A stretch of DNA of 64,000 nucleotides from NCBI RefSeq assembly GCF_022539665.2, contig NC_081334.1:310001-374000 (forward strand). Reading direction: 5' to 3'. A program made the position numbers and the translations under genes. This DNA is from Daphnia carinata (lineage: Eukaryota; Arthropoda; Branchiopoda; Diplostraca; Daphniidae). Below, one piece after another: positions 30,171-41,875 of the stretch. The notes under the pieces were generated by a model. It did not search any database, was not told the DNA's origin, and was given only the letters and a program-made list of their open reading frames with translations. How positions within the stretch are numbered: the first letter of the stretch is position 1; each line of letters opens with the position of its first letter.

Positions 30171-30828
30171 GATTGACAAAGTCTTTGCCATGAACAAAAA
30201 AGTTTCACCGTTGTCCATAATTGGTCTATTAGTTGAATTAATCAAAATTAAAGCCTCAAAATTGTATTCCAGTTAACAGTTCAGAGAGGCCATCTGTTAG
30301 ATATCCGTCTGCCGGGAATCGCCAATTGTAGTTACGATTTGTCTCGAGAAACATCATCAAATGCATCATCAGATTTAAGTAATTTTGAAAACTAAACATT
30401 TGGCCAGTACGGCTGACTTAAAATTCCTTTAGATCTGACTTTCGTTCCACAGGCCCCTCACTGAAACTCCAGCAGAATGGGGGTTTGCCCAATTGTGTAC
30501 TCTCTCCAATGACTCGAGCAAAGAATTCTGAAACAGAATTCCACTGAATGTGGTCGATTTTACGAAAGATCTCCATCTGTTTTTTAAAATCTCATTACCA
30601 AGATTGATTATTGACTGTCAAGAAGAGCGGGTTGGAGCGGTTTTCGACGAAAAATTTATCATGGCGAAGGAAAACGAATGCCAAACGTCCACAAACAGAT
30701 TTTGTAAGCATCAAGCCTAAATGAACAGTTAAGTTGTTAAAATAACTTTTCTTCTTGATCTCATTCTTGTATAACAAAACCTGTACATCAATTATTAATC
30801 CAGTTTTTTACTTAAATATTGAATTAAA
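30171..30828. other. Intergenic, nothing recognised
   Basis: A frame continuing Popeye-like coding (VARKVIDKVFAMNKK) runs to about 30275. Beyond it nothing is recognised. Confidence 0.45.
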
Positions 30829-31195
30829 TTACTGTTTACATTCCCGAATTAATTCAAATTTAGAACCAGAATAATTTACTACCGCTTCAGCCTGGTAGTA
30901 GCTTGGAACTGAGTAGTACTTCTGTGCCTTGGTGTGGTAGCTATGAGTGGCATAGGTTGTTGGGTAGTATATCGGAACTTCAGTGTAATAGCTTGGTGCA
31001 GCATACGTTGTGGTGTAGTATTCGGGAGCCTCCGTAGTGTAGTATTGAGTAGGCCTCAATGTAAGAAGAAGGAGCGGCGTAAGTGGTGGCAGAGTACTTC
31101 GGAATTTCTGCATTGTAGCGTGTTGCAGCATAGGTTGTGGTGTATTCTAGAGCCTTTGTAGTGTAGTATTGTGGACCCTCCGTCTTGTAATACAT
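30829..31195 (-). pseudogene. Tyrosine-rich YYTT-repeat protein remnant
   Basis: The minus strand encodes repeated Tyr/Thr/Ala/Pro units (YYTTEAPEYYTTTYAAPSYY, then PIYYPTTYATHSYHT). The same composition continues in a second frame upstream (PQYYTTKALEYTTTYAATRY), so a single indel near 31060 breaks the ORF. I associate such repeats with a family of putative structural or cuticular proteins in Daphnia. The N-terminal part and any signal peptide are not visible. Confidence 0.6.
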
Positions 31196-31379
31196 GGGGG
31201 CCTCAGTATAGTCAATGGACTTTTTTCGTGTAGGCAGTGTGAAGTTTGTACTGAACGGTAAAAGGAACGTATACGTTCAATGGTAAATCCAATAGAGGCG
31301 GAATTTTCGAAAGCCATGGACAATGAACGGACAGCTAAATAATCAAAGACGTACAATTAGCCATCGAATTAGAAACACC

Positions 31380-34300
31380 AATTAACAATTTGAGGTACCT
31401 TGTGTTCGACAAAAGTTGCATCTTTTGATGCGGTGAAACCCAGGTCTGTCCTAATCTTTAAAGGATACGAAACCGTTTCAAAAGTGGCCATCGCAGGCAA
31501 AACAAGATCAAGTTCGCGCTGGAAAAGACTATCCGTTTTGGCAGTTGATCATCAGCCCCCTTGAAGAACACAATCGAAGAGTTTTCTCCTGAATGCACAA
31601 TTTAAAATTATGATATTAAAAAACAGTATGAGGTAATACAGAAATACGTTTTAGAATACCGTGCTGCCTGTGCGAACAGGCCTGCAGGGCAACTCACGTT
31701 CTGAATGAACACTAACCGTTGACTGCTAGCCACAAATTGACTAAGAACATCGCTGCCAGCGTGATCAGCCTATTAAAGCATACGTAATTATATGTCCCAA
31801 TGCCAACTGTTTGGGCTCTACGTCACCTTCATTTGCAGGGTCAATCGGTTGACACCAGGCACAATATTGACATCCTAAACACTCAGTTTGTGCGTGTATT
31901 CTTCCTTGATGACTGAAAGGTCGGTTGGTAGAAGCCCATGACTCACCTTACGTCTAGGAATTGATCGAGTTAGACTTCGAGTACGAGAACCGATAAAAAA
32001 AAAATACATAAAAAATACTTTACTCTAGGAGCTATTGGGCACTTGGACATACAAGTGCAACTGAACTTAGACTGCCATCTTGCTTAAGATGAAGTTGTTC
32101 CTTAATCGGAATAAAATCCGATGACGAAGTGTTTGCCTTTGTGGTTAAAGCAGAAACACCTAGCTTTTCGATCCCCTTTGCGTCAAGTGATTTTTCCGCC
32201 ACAGATCTTTTCCCAGCAGCTTTTGATTACTTGCTGTCGTCATTTGCATTCTTAACCGCTTTGACTGTTACGGTTGTTTCATTGCATTTTACAGGGCCAG
32301 GGAAATGGTTAACCACTTCCACTTCCACTTCGGCACGTACTATTGAGTCGCACAAAACCGAGCAAGGTTCCTTCAGGCTTGTATCGAACTGTATACGTAT
32401 ATCGACCAAATCCATCATGGAAGAGCAATTGATGGACCGGAACTCATCTATGAAAAAAATGAAAATTTATAGCTAATGGAAACAACGCATGCTGAAAAAT
32501 AACTAATACCTAGAGCTGATTGAAGTAAGTAGTTGAAATACTTCATACGAGTTTCAGCATTCAACGCTGGGTAGGCTGCGATATTAGAAGAAGCTTCAAT
32601 GAATCTGAGATTTGGCAGAATAATTATACCGTAGCTACTTAACACAGCCTATAGATTAATAATTACCTGACTTTATCGCCGATTTTCTGAAAGACTTCAG
32701 CAAGCTCATTTTTGAGGCTGACCAAGTTGCAGGTAAAAACGGGACAGATCTCGGCCAATCAAGCGTGCAGAACGCAACCGACCAAAGTGCTTAAAAGTTC
32801 TCATTGCCAGTTCACTCAGTTCCTGTAATTCATTTAGGCTTTTATGGATTATCCCATGTAAAAAATGTTTACCAAATAGTGCCTTGTAAATGCTTGGCTA
32901 GAGGAAAGAGCCTCGTTAAACTTATCGACAGGCGTGGGGCAGACAGCCGATTCATCTCCATAATCCGTGATGCCCGACGACGCAACGACAACTCGGCGCT
33001 ACCCACAGAAGCACCTGGAAGTAGACCACATTTGCGTCCCAGTTCGTAAAGCTTATCTTTCGCCATGTTCCAAAAAAGTGCAAACGACTCCATGGACTGC
33101 TTGCTAGTTGCTCCAGCGTGAGATTGGCAAGTCGATAAAACCTGGAGGCAAGTTAGCAGAATTCATGTTGGGATCACACCATCGACCGTGCTGACATTGA
33201 GTAATTTCAGTTCGTACATATAGCTCTGCACATATGACAAACACCGCCGAGCAACCTGAAACATTAACCGGATGTTAGATGTGGTAGAATTCAAGCAAAA
33301 CGAAGATGAAATACCTCGGCTGGTTTAGATGAAATAAGTAACAGAGCAGACTGTCTAGCAAACAGATAATTGCAAAAGTCGATAACCGACATTGTGTGGT
33401 TTTGGATCTTTTGACGTAATTCCATATTGAAAGTAGTTTTCGGATTCAGGCGTACGCCGGATCAGTCGTTGGGAGTTGCTTGAAAGGCCAAAAGCCAGCC
33501 CGGTGCATCTATAGAGGCCGTTAAGAACAAGCGTTAAGACTTGGCAAAGCCTAATTTAAATCACAAAAACTAACCACCAACAGCAGAGTTTAGAACAAAC
33601 TGCGTGAACAGAGCGTCCAGTTCATCATACTGCACTAAAGCTCCGTCGTATAACCCCAACATTTCAAATGTAAATGCAAGCTCTTCCTAATTACTGGTAA
33701 AAAAAAAAATATTATTTGAGTACAAGACAGTTATTTCCTGAGCTTATCTGTCATACCTGCAACAAGAAATAGTTACAGAAATTCCAGTTCAATTCATTGC
33801 AACGTTCCCGTTGAGTACGCACTGTTTCTTCAAACTTGGTTAGCGTACGACTAAACGCTGCCATTAGGGCTTGCCTCAGACGAAAACAAACGTTTGCCAA
33901 GATTCCGATGACTTTGTTTCCCCCTTAACTGGATCTATGACCGCTACATACACCTGAATAAAAAATATCGAAATAAACGAATGTAACGCCAAATACTACG
34001 TTACCAACTACCTTTCTGTTGTTTTCCCTCCAAAGTCGTTTTTAACTTTGTCTAGCACTGTTGTTCGAGAAAGAATTTGTTTACTTTTCTTAGAATCAGA
34101 GTTCTCTACAAGGATTATGAGCCAGTCTGAATATTCCACTTGTTTTATCGGAGTGAACCAAGTTTGAATGCTTTCTCAAACATTGGCTTTGTAAGTATCA
34201 ACATCCTGTAAGATGAGGCAAAAAGTGAGTAGTCAAAAGAATTTACAGTGCCCTTGTTTCGTACTTACTGGACATCCAACCCAATATGTACGAAGAACCT

Positions 34301-34592
34301 CAGCTCCTAATAGTTTTTTAAAACCTTTTGACTCTTCTTTGAATCCATCATTGTCAATCTTAAAGGGCTGGAAAGAAGCACTTAAAGTGACTGCTCTTGG
34401 TGGGCGCCCATAAGATCTTTTCCATTCTACTGTTTCTTGAGGTAAGCCTTGTACCACTGCAGATTCCAATGTACTAAAGAGTTGGGTATCTCCAGAATCT
34501 TTTTAATTTTTAAATTCACATAATTTTGGATATGCAAGAGTTCAAGTAGACGTTGACCTACAAGTAATAACAGGTTGTGTTTTAGAAGACAT
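31380..34592 (-). pseudogene. TRAPPC10 copy, unprocessed pseudogene
   Basis: TRAPPC10 is a subunit of the TRAPPII tethering complex at the Golgi. Exon 1 begins at the ATG at 34592 (MSSKTQPVIT, donor ACTT|GTAGGT). Exon 2 has GLPQETVEWKRSYGRPPRAV. Further left come SDWLIILVENSDSKKSK, TKFEETVRTQRERCNELNW, EELAFTFEMLGLYDGALVQY then DELDALFTQFV, and WLLAFQATPNDWSGVRLNPK. The C-terminal part is less certain (VVNHFPGPVKCNETTVTVKA near 32300). Decay: a TGA in NV*ESIQTW near 34173, a frameshift in the ESWQTF region near 33910, and a TGA at a likely Trp (VIPT*ILLTCLQ, about 33160). Introns are kept and short, so it is a duplicated, dead gene. Confidence 0.85.
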
Positions 34593-34599
34593 GATGCAC

Positions 34600-35524
34600 A
34601 TGACAGGTCAGCAAAACTTCTAGAAGCACAATCTAGGACACCATACGGTGGCTGTTGCAGAGATTCATTTCATCTATTGTGTCAACAAATCAAAATTAAT
34701 TAATTTATACAACGATCACGAATGATAATTTTTCATCGTATACCTTTCTCTCACCTATCCAACTACCTAACTAAACACCATCGCACTTATTATTATTAAA
34801 TCGTTTTAAGATAGCTTTCTACGTGGAACAAGAGTGGATGTCTAGAAATGCTTCGAACGAGAAACCTAAATAACTACCACAACCAAACAAACATATGCGT
34901 CCTGATCTTGATATATTAAAATATTTGTGAAATAAAGGAAAACGAGGAGGAAGAAAGAAACTGCCCATTCGTCTGCTAGACCTTAATTTCTGCGTTGCCA
35001 AGTAATTTATCGTTCATAATGTAGCGAAGTGCCATTCTAAGAAAAAATTGTAAAACATTAGAAAAAGGATCGAAATTCAAGGAAATGAAAAAGATGACAT
35101 ACCATACATTAATTTTAATTTTTTTCTTAACATAAAATTGGAATTGTGAAAATAAGATTAAATAAAATAAAATGATATGTGGTAAACAAGCACAGGACGA
35201 ATGAGAAAAGTCTGGAGCGCAGAATTCGATTAAAGGGGCGTGGTAACCAATCATATCAAGCCCCTATTCAAGGTTTCCAGGCGTAGCATATTTACTCTGT
35301 CATTTTGTTAGCTCTTTTTACTCTAGTTTTGTTTAGAATTAGAAACTAATCGATTGCTGTTGTAGATCTTGATGGGAAGTACAAGGTTCATTATTCCATT
35401 TATTGGTTTACCAGCTAATGCAAAAATTAAGTTAAGAGAACCTACTTAGAGAAGCGACATACGTCAACAGCGAAATTTTCGATGAAATTCACAGGTTAAA
35501 AGGGTTGAGTATCCCAACCTAGTA
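34600..35524. other. Intergenic, AT-rich
   Basis: No coding block, repeat or RNA gene recognised. ORFs are short and low in complexity. Confidence 0.5.
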
Positions 35525-35829
35525 CAGTGCCGGTCCAGTTATAGAACCGGCCTGTGCGCGGTTCTATAACTGAATGGTTCTATAACCGAGCAGTCGATCT
35601 CAGAGCCACCTATCGTCGATTCTTTCACCACACAGATTTTGACAGTATGGGGATGTAAAAGCGAATAGCGCAGGGATAGTGCTGAGCTCTATGCAACTAC
35701 CCAGAATAGGGGGAAGGGGGTTCTCATATTAGAATTTAATATCTCAACCATTCCTGCATTATTTTTACCAACAATAGGGTTCTACCACAAAGAGGATGCC
35801 CCATCAACGATTGGTCATTATATTAGATA
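35525..35829. repeat. Terminal fragment of a CAGTGCCGG element
   Basis: TA followed by CAGTGCCGGTCCAGTTATAG and palindromic GGTTCTATAAC words match the end of the adjacent MITE. It is a partial copy abutting the complete one. Confidence 0.55.
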
Positions 35830-36252
35830 CAGTGCCAGTCAACTTCTAGAAACCCTTAGCTATGGAACTGGCTCGGTTATCGAACCGATTTTTCTTTGCC
35901 GTGTTTCACCGCCCATAATTAATAAATGGGAAAAAAAACGACACGACGAGCAAAATGACACGAAAAATGTTGTTTTGTAATACAGTTATTTAAAAATTCT
36001 GAATTCGTTTGGAAGGCTATTATTTTACGTAAAGTCATTAAACCAATTTATACTATTGTCTAAAATTGATAAAACCAATTCCAATAACATTTGTTTGTAC
36101 GTTTTAAAGTGCGTAATCCGTTCATTCCAACCAAAATATATGGATTTAGTTCAAAATACGGCCAATGGCGGCGCTGAAACACGGCAAGGAAAAATCGGTT
36201 GATAACCGAGCTGGTTCTATAGCTAAGCGGTTCTATAAGTGGACCGGCACTG
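35830..36252. mobile_element. Tc1/mariner- or pogo-type MITE (423 bp)
   Basis: The inverted repeats of about 90 bp start CAGTGCCAGTCAACTTCTAG (left) and CAGTGCCGGTCCACTTATAG (right, inward). TA lies on both outer sides (35828-35829, 36253-36254), as in Tc1/mariner and pogo elements. No transposase. Confidence 0.75.
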
Positions 36253-36254
36253 TA

Positions 36255-37352
36255 GTGGGAAGGTCGAAGGAAAGGTAAGTATAACAAAGAGACTCTGCGA
36301 TGCCGACCTTGCTCTATAGAGGTCACCATTAGAGATAGTATCAATAATGGTGTGCACCCATCCATACCCTGATGGTAGCTTGTCTACCTGCCGCTTTCGA
36401 GCTACAGATCAGGCATACCTCTACTTCAGAGTTACATACCCGCTGATCGGAGAACGAAGACTTCAGGAGTACACAACCGCTAACAGGGGAACCTAGGTTG
36501 GATTGGGCGAAGACTTCGGAATTACATAGGTGCCAGTAGGAAAATGAGGAGAGTCTCCGAAGAGTCTCTTTTTGCCTTGCAAGTTTGCTACCCTCGTTGA
36601 AAGATTTAATTCGGAAACACAAAATTTAACTGGGACAGTGTGTGTATCATTCGGTTAGAGACAGAAGCAATCACAAAGCAGCCAGAAACCAAATGAATGA
36701 CAATATCGGCACGAAGAAGGAAAAACAAGGAGGTTATTGTTAAAACATGCATGTCGAGCTTTTATTCAAATTCATTTCCAAGGAATAAGGGGAATGAGGG
36801 TTTCATATAAAAATAGCTGCAATCACAAGCCTGCCAATCACAAAGAAAAATCATTAACTAAATTTAAAGAAAAGCATTTCACAACCCCAAATAGTAATGA
36901 CAGCATCGAGAAAGTCGGATAAATAATCTTTGGGTGTCATAACCTGGTAACATAACGGAACTATACAGTCGGCTACGTTGAAAGAAGAGGCAGTTTTTTA
37001 TTTTTTATTTATTCGCTATTTTTTTAAAATCAAGAGTGGCGACACAACATAAAAAAACCAATAAAAAAATAAAAGGAAAAAATAGAAATCAGGTAAACTC
37101 AATGGCAAAAAAAGAAATGCTGAAAAAAAAAACACGAAAAAAATAACAGCTCCAACGTGCAGGTTGGAAAACGAAGGCTGTCAAATGCAAACGAGCCACG
37201 CCCTTTTGCTTATGTTATCGATTCCAATGTTTTGATAGATTCAAATAAATGTTCGTGTGTAGATCATGCTTTTGGTAAAGGCCAGCAGACCTTGGACATC
37301 GATTTTCAAGCTATAGGAATTACATTAAACGAAATAGAATAAAAGCTTTTAC
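36255..37352. other. Intergenic, nothing recognised
   Basis: From about 36400 to 36560 there are loose repeats of GAAGACTTCGGAATTACA-like phrases. The rest shows no gene. The final neuroglian exon carrying the ankyrin-binding FIGQY motif was sought here and not found. Confidence 0.4.
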
Positions 37353-37462
37353 CGGCTTCTCTTTCTCCGTAATCGTCCATGGATTCATTATCTTCGCTCT
37401 TGGGTGGCATTTTGGCACCGCTGCTCAAAGACGCTTTGCTGGGCGCCCGACTGCTATCGACT
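37353..37462 (-). pseudogene. Neuroglian cytoplasmic-tail exon
   Basis: The minus-strand exon has an acceptor TTCACGTGTAG and a donor GCCG|GTAAAAG. Its translation includes PPKSEDNESMDDYGEREAG, which matches the conserved ESDTDSMAEYG-like segment just before the ankyrin-binding motif of neuroglian/L1 proteins. It lies on the far side of Gypsy-3 from the transmembrane exon (50560-50700). The expected tail segment between them is missing. The exon itself is open; I class it with the pseudogene because of breaks in the other exons. Confidence 0.65.
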
Positions 37463-37493
37463 CTACACGTGAAAGCAAAACAAATATTCATAT

Positions 37494-38189
37494 TGTTACG
37501 GAATCGTTGATTTTTCAACGATTCAAACGTCTAGCTTTCGTATCTGTGTAGGCAGAGAGACGTTTATCGAGTAGAAGAGTGGAACAGCTAGTTCATTGGC
37601 TGTACGGGGAAAAGATAGGTGTATCGAAGAAGCTCCTAGACTAAATGGTTAAGACGGTATTTCTATTCTTAGTTATTGTGTTGTATTACTTTACCGTACA
37701 GACCGTCCGGGTATTTATGTGGTTGATACGGACGGTCTGGTGAATCATGTTGTGTTGTGTTATTGTACAGATCGTCCGGGTATTTATGTCGTTGGTACGG
37801 ACGATCTGGGTATTGTTTCTTGGTTGTACCTGTTCGTGGTACTGGAAGCCAAGGTTGATAAAGTAGGACGTTGGTAAAGACGTCCGATTAAAAAAGACGC
37901 TGCGACACGCCGATAATTAGCAAAATGTGGCATTCCCTAGAATTCGTTTAACCCTAGAAATGGGGCGTATATCCTTCACGAGGGTATAAAAGCCCACACA
38001 TTTTTTACCCTAAGTTAGTTCTTGTCAGTTCCGTAGTTCTTAAGTCCTACTCAAGTTCTCAAGCGAGTTCTCTTCACGTTCCTGTATTTCAGTTAAGTAA
38101 AGTGTAGTTATTCTTCCTTTCTGTTATGCATTGTATTTTCCTCTTTTAGTTCAATACAATTCATTAACGAAGTAAAGTCCAGTGTGACA
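37494..38189 (+). repeat. Gypsy-3 5' LTR (696 bp)
   Basis: The last 300 bp (from AAAAAAGACGCTGCGACACG at 37890) match the 3' LTR with few differences and include a TATA box (GGGTATAAAAGCCC, about 37984). The first 396 bp have no counterpart in the 3' LTR and hold two related inverted repeats (37699-37808). Confidence 0.8.
37699..37808. promoter_or_regulatory. Two related hairpin-type inverted repeats in U3
   Basis: Unit 1 (37699-37739) has arms CAGACCGTCCG and CGGACGGTCTG; unit 2 (37768-37808) has CAGATCGTCCG and CGGACGATCTG. The loops are similar (GGTATTTATGTxGTTGxTA). The C/T difference in one arm is matched by G/A in the other. They could be dyad protein-binding sites or RNA hairpins. Confidence 0.7.
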
Positions 38190-38190
38190 A

Positions 38191-38208
38191 TTGGTGGAGA
38201 TGCAGCTC
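38191..38208 (+). promoter_or_regulatory. Gypsy-3 primer-binding site
   Basis: TTGGTGGAGATGCAGCTC follows the LTR end by one base, in the position of the tRNA primer site. Confidence 0.6.
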
Positions 38209-38251
38209 GTTACCCGTTGTTAACGAATTAGTGCTGCTTTAAAGATAGTCG

Positions 38252-39533
38252 ATGCAGAAGAAGAATAGCTCACGTTTACCTAGTTGCCCCCGGGATCCAA
38301 GTAGACGATTGCACCCGCTTCGTGACTTGCCCACCGCGCTGTCTGGTAACGAGACTACAGCAACTAACGAGGCACAAGATTCAGAAATTTCTACGTCAAG
38401 AGAAGATTTAGCGACGTCATCTACAGAGACGACTCGCCAGAGAGGTTTTGAAAATCTCGCAAGACAGTTAGAATCAAGTTCTGACTCTGAAGAAGATTTA
38501 ATAGAACCCACGCACCCGGTTGTTCCCACGATAGGACAACACATTTTTGGATCTCCAAGACAATTGCAAGAAACAGTCATGGCGGCTGTAAGAAAATTCA
38601 TAAGTCCACCTATTTTTCGAGGTAGCCCAACGGAAGACGCTCGTCAATGGTTAGAGCGCTACGAGACTATCTCTACCCACAATGGTTGAGGTGACGCGGA
38701 CAAACATAATAATTTTTGCATGTACTTGGATGATGCTGCAAGAAATTGGTTCTTGTGTGCAAGAGTGCCAAACGACTGACAAGATGTGGCAGCACAGCCG
38801 GCTGCCGGAGAAAACCAAGCAAGACCTGCAGTTCCCGGTCTACGTTCGGTATTTTTGAAAGAATTTCAGCCTAATTCTTATGGTCTTTTCCAAGAAACTA
38901 GACTAAGAAGTAGAACTCAAGGAGTGGATGAACCGACCACCAGATACTACTACGAAATTCTTAATCTTTGCAGACTGGTAGACCCGAACATGTCGGAAAT
39001 CCACCGACTAGAGCACCTTTTTAGAGGTCTTCGACCAGCACTTTTCAGAAAAATCTATCCTCAGAAGCCACAAACGTGTGAAGAATTCTTAGAACTGGCA
39101 AAAGTCTATACGGAGACATCGATGATGTCAGAAGCCAGAGGATGGAAGGACCCCGTGGCAGAACCACAAAAGTCGTTTGAACAAGTTCCAAACCTTTCGG
39201 TGGTCTATCCGGATCAACAAGTAGATCTTTTGTCTCTTGTGAAGTAATTCAAGAAACTTGTGAAAAATTGTTTAAAGAAGGCAGTCAAGAGCAAGCGAAA
39301 CCAAAAGGGCCGTTCAGAACCAAAGGACGCACAACAAGCGGTAAGCCACAGTGCTTTTACTGTAAAAAAGCAGGGCACATTGCCCGAAACTGTTTCAGAA
39401 ACCCTGAATCTGAGCAGTACAGAGGCCCAGCAAAGGACGCTGGGGCAGGCACAACTTCAAAAGAGAATCCATCTGTAAACTCAGTGGTTCAAGAGTTGGT
39501 GATGCCAGAAGAAAACAAAAATGGGTCAGAAGA
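38252..39533 (+). pseudogene. gag: Gypsy-3 gag, broken
   Basis: The gag runs 38252-38689 (charged, acidic N-terminus, then FISPPIFRGSPTEDARQWLE), on through a TGA at 38687 (THNG*GDAD), a TGA at 38777 (VPND*QDVA) and FLKEFQPNSYGLFQETRLRS. It then shifts frame near 39245 into a knuckle (CFYCKKAGHIARNC). Both TGA positions are where gypsy Gag proteins often have Trp. The MULE at 39534 cuts it before protease. These breaks make this Gag non-functional as read. Confidence 0.8.
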
Positions 39534-39756
39534 TTGGCGGAGAAAAAGGCCCAGAAAAAGGCCCAGACGAAAAAGGCCCATACAAAAAAGGCCCACTTTA
39601 TTCCAAATTTTAAAGTTGGCCTTTTTCTCCATTAAACTGGGCCTTTTTCTCCGCTTAATTTCCATGTTCCTAAATCTTTATTGAGTTTCCAAAAAGTATT
39701 TCCCACTTCCTATTCCGTGGAAGTTGGAATATATAAAGGTTGCTGAAACCGTGACG

Positions 39757-40250
39757 TCCTGAAGGTAGATTTGTCTTGAAAATGTCGTTCTCTACAGAAA
39801 TAACAATAGGCTAGGATCGTCGACATTTTCAAGCCAAATCTAGCTTCAGGACGCCTCCACCTGAGGGCAGTATAAGCAGATGGAAACCATGAGCAATAAC
39901 AAAGTAACTAAATTGTGTTGAATTTGTATAAGATATAAGAATATTATTATATTTGTATAATATAAGAATTAAAATTTTCTTAAAATTTCAATAGACAATC
40001 ATAAGAATTTATTTTACTACATTTGTTTTTTGTACTACCTTTCAAGCCAAATCTAGCTTGAGGACGCCTCCACCTTAGGGCAGTCTAAGCAGAGAAAGTA
40101 TACAAAAAATCGTATGAAGCGTAGTTCAAAAAACAAACGTAGTAAAATAAACCCTTAAGATTGCCTATTGAAATTTTAAAAAAAATTAAGTCTTATATTA
40201 CAAATTCAATAAAATTTAGTTACTTTGTTATTGTTCATGGCCTCCATCTA
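39757..40250. repeat. Internal direct repeats of the MULE
   Basis: The phrase TTTCAAGCCAAATCTAGCTT followed by GAGGACGCCTCCACC occurs twice (about 39829 and 40041) with flanking similarity, including AGATATAAGAATATTATTAT-type AT-rich tracts. Function unknown. Confidence 0.5.
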
Positions 40251-41799
40251 TCTGTGTAGTACGAAAATTCCATTGATAGCTTTGCTGTTATTGTCTGCTA
40301 GCATCGAAGCTAATACCGAAAAAATTCAGTGAAACAAGGGAAAAGGCCGTTATTGCAACAAAATGTTTGGTGCAATAGATTCTACGAAAAACTCCTTTTA
40401 TCATAAAGGACGGCTAGCTGCTTTAAAGAGGTAAGTTGAGTAAGCTCTTCTTCAGAGACTTACGTGCAGCTTGCAATCAAATTGTTGATGTGGAATATAT
40501 TATGCATTCTCATTCACATTCAATGTTTATTTTGTTTCCTAGGAGAACACAAAAAAAAATTGGCGTCAAGGATGTTTTGTTATACGGGATTATTGATTAT
40601 TACTAGGATCCAAGCATAAACCAAAGCCAAACTTAGGACTTGGTTAACCACTCAACAATTTTACTGTGAAAGGATGCAAAATTATGAAAGCGGTATAACA
40701 TTTTAGTAACCAATATGTCTTAGAATATCTTTACTTTGTTTTTGCATGATGCCAGGGGATCACCCAAACCATGCACCTTTCAGATTGGAGGTCTTAAATG
40801 GATGAATGTAATTGAAACGAGTTTTCATATTGAGCCTGAAAAAAAGGTATGTGAAGGGTCAAAACCTAATTTAAAAAATTTTCATACATTGTGGTTTTCT
40901 TGTGCATCATATAACAAAAACTGAGAGCATAAATTTGTTATTGGATTCTAGGGAAGAATGGATGACTGCTGTTGATTATGCTGCTGAACAGCTTCATACA
41001 GATCCTGATTGCAATGATTTGGATATGCCAGCCGTTTCTGAAAAAACACCAGGAACCATGCTTCCAATCCTTAAGAAATGGAAAAACAGCTAACAGCTAA
41101 GCTCTCGCTTTTCACAGGTATGTGTTAATCTTTACATTTAAGTAAGACCTGCCAGTTTATTCCATTGATTTTCAGGAAAAAAGCTGGATTTATCTGATAA
41201 GAAAACAAAAATCAAACTAAACGGAAGTTAAATGAAATGAAGAAAAAATTATAAAGCAAAAAGAAGAAGAGTAGGTCCTGAATTGCCAAACTTGCATGAG
41301 CAACCAAGGTAGCATCTGTGTCACCAACCTCTGTTCTTTCAGAGTTTGTCTAAACAGAAATTTCTGAACCAAGACTATCAAGTACATTGCCAACACCAAT
41401 TTTCAACAGTGAAGGCTGCCCAGTTTTCAGCAAATTTGATTTTGGAGAACTATTTAATCCCTCACCCATTCTGAAAAAGACCACTTTAGATCCATAATTG
41501 GCAACGATTAAAATGAAAAAAAAAAATACTTAAACAAAAAGTGAAAATCTTGGTAGGCCAAGCTGAAGGTGAGAATCCAGAAGCATGGAAGAAAAACAGG
41601 CTTGCAATGGTGCTCTACACATAGCTGAAGGTTTTCAGGTAAACTATCAATTTGACAAACATATTTGTTAGGTGTTCAAAACTTCTAACGTTTCTGTATT
41701 GCAATAGGTAGAAGACTGTGTGGAATTCCTTGGCAAATAAATAAAGAAACGAGGTAAAATCAAATCAGAAAATAAAATAAATTGGGCTGATCGCAACGA

Positions 41800-41875
41800 A
41801 GAAAAGGAAAAGAGAAAGGAATGACAACAGAAAAAGAGAAAGGAATGACAACAGAAAAAGAGAAAAGCCAACATT
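41800..41875. repeat. Short tandem repeat
   Basis: About three copies of the 22-bp unit AAAAAGAGAAAGGAATGACAAC lie within the MULE interior. Confidence 0.7.

Noticed and set aside
36060-36622. Two minus-strand ORFs of 93-101 codons
   Set aside because: They overlap the MITE end and loose repeats and have no recognisable domain.
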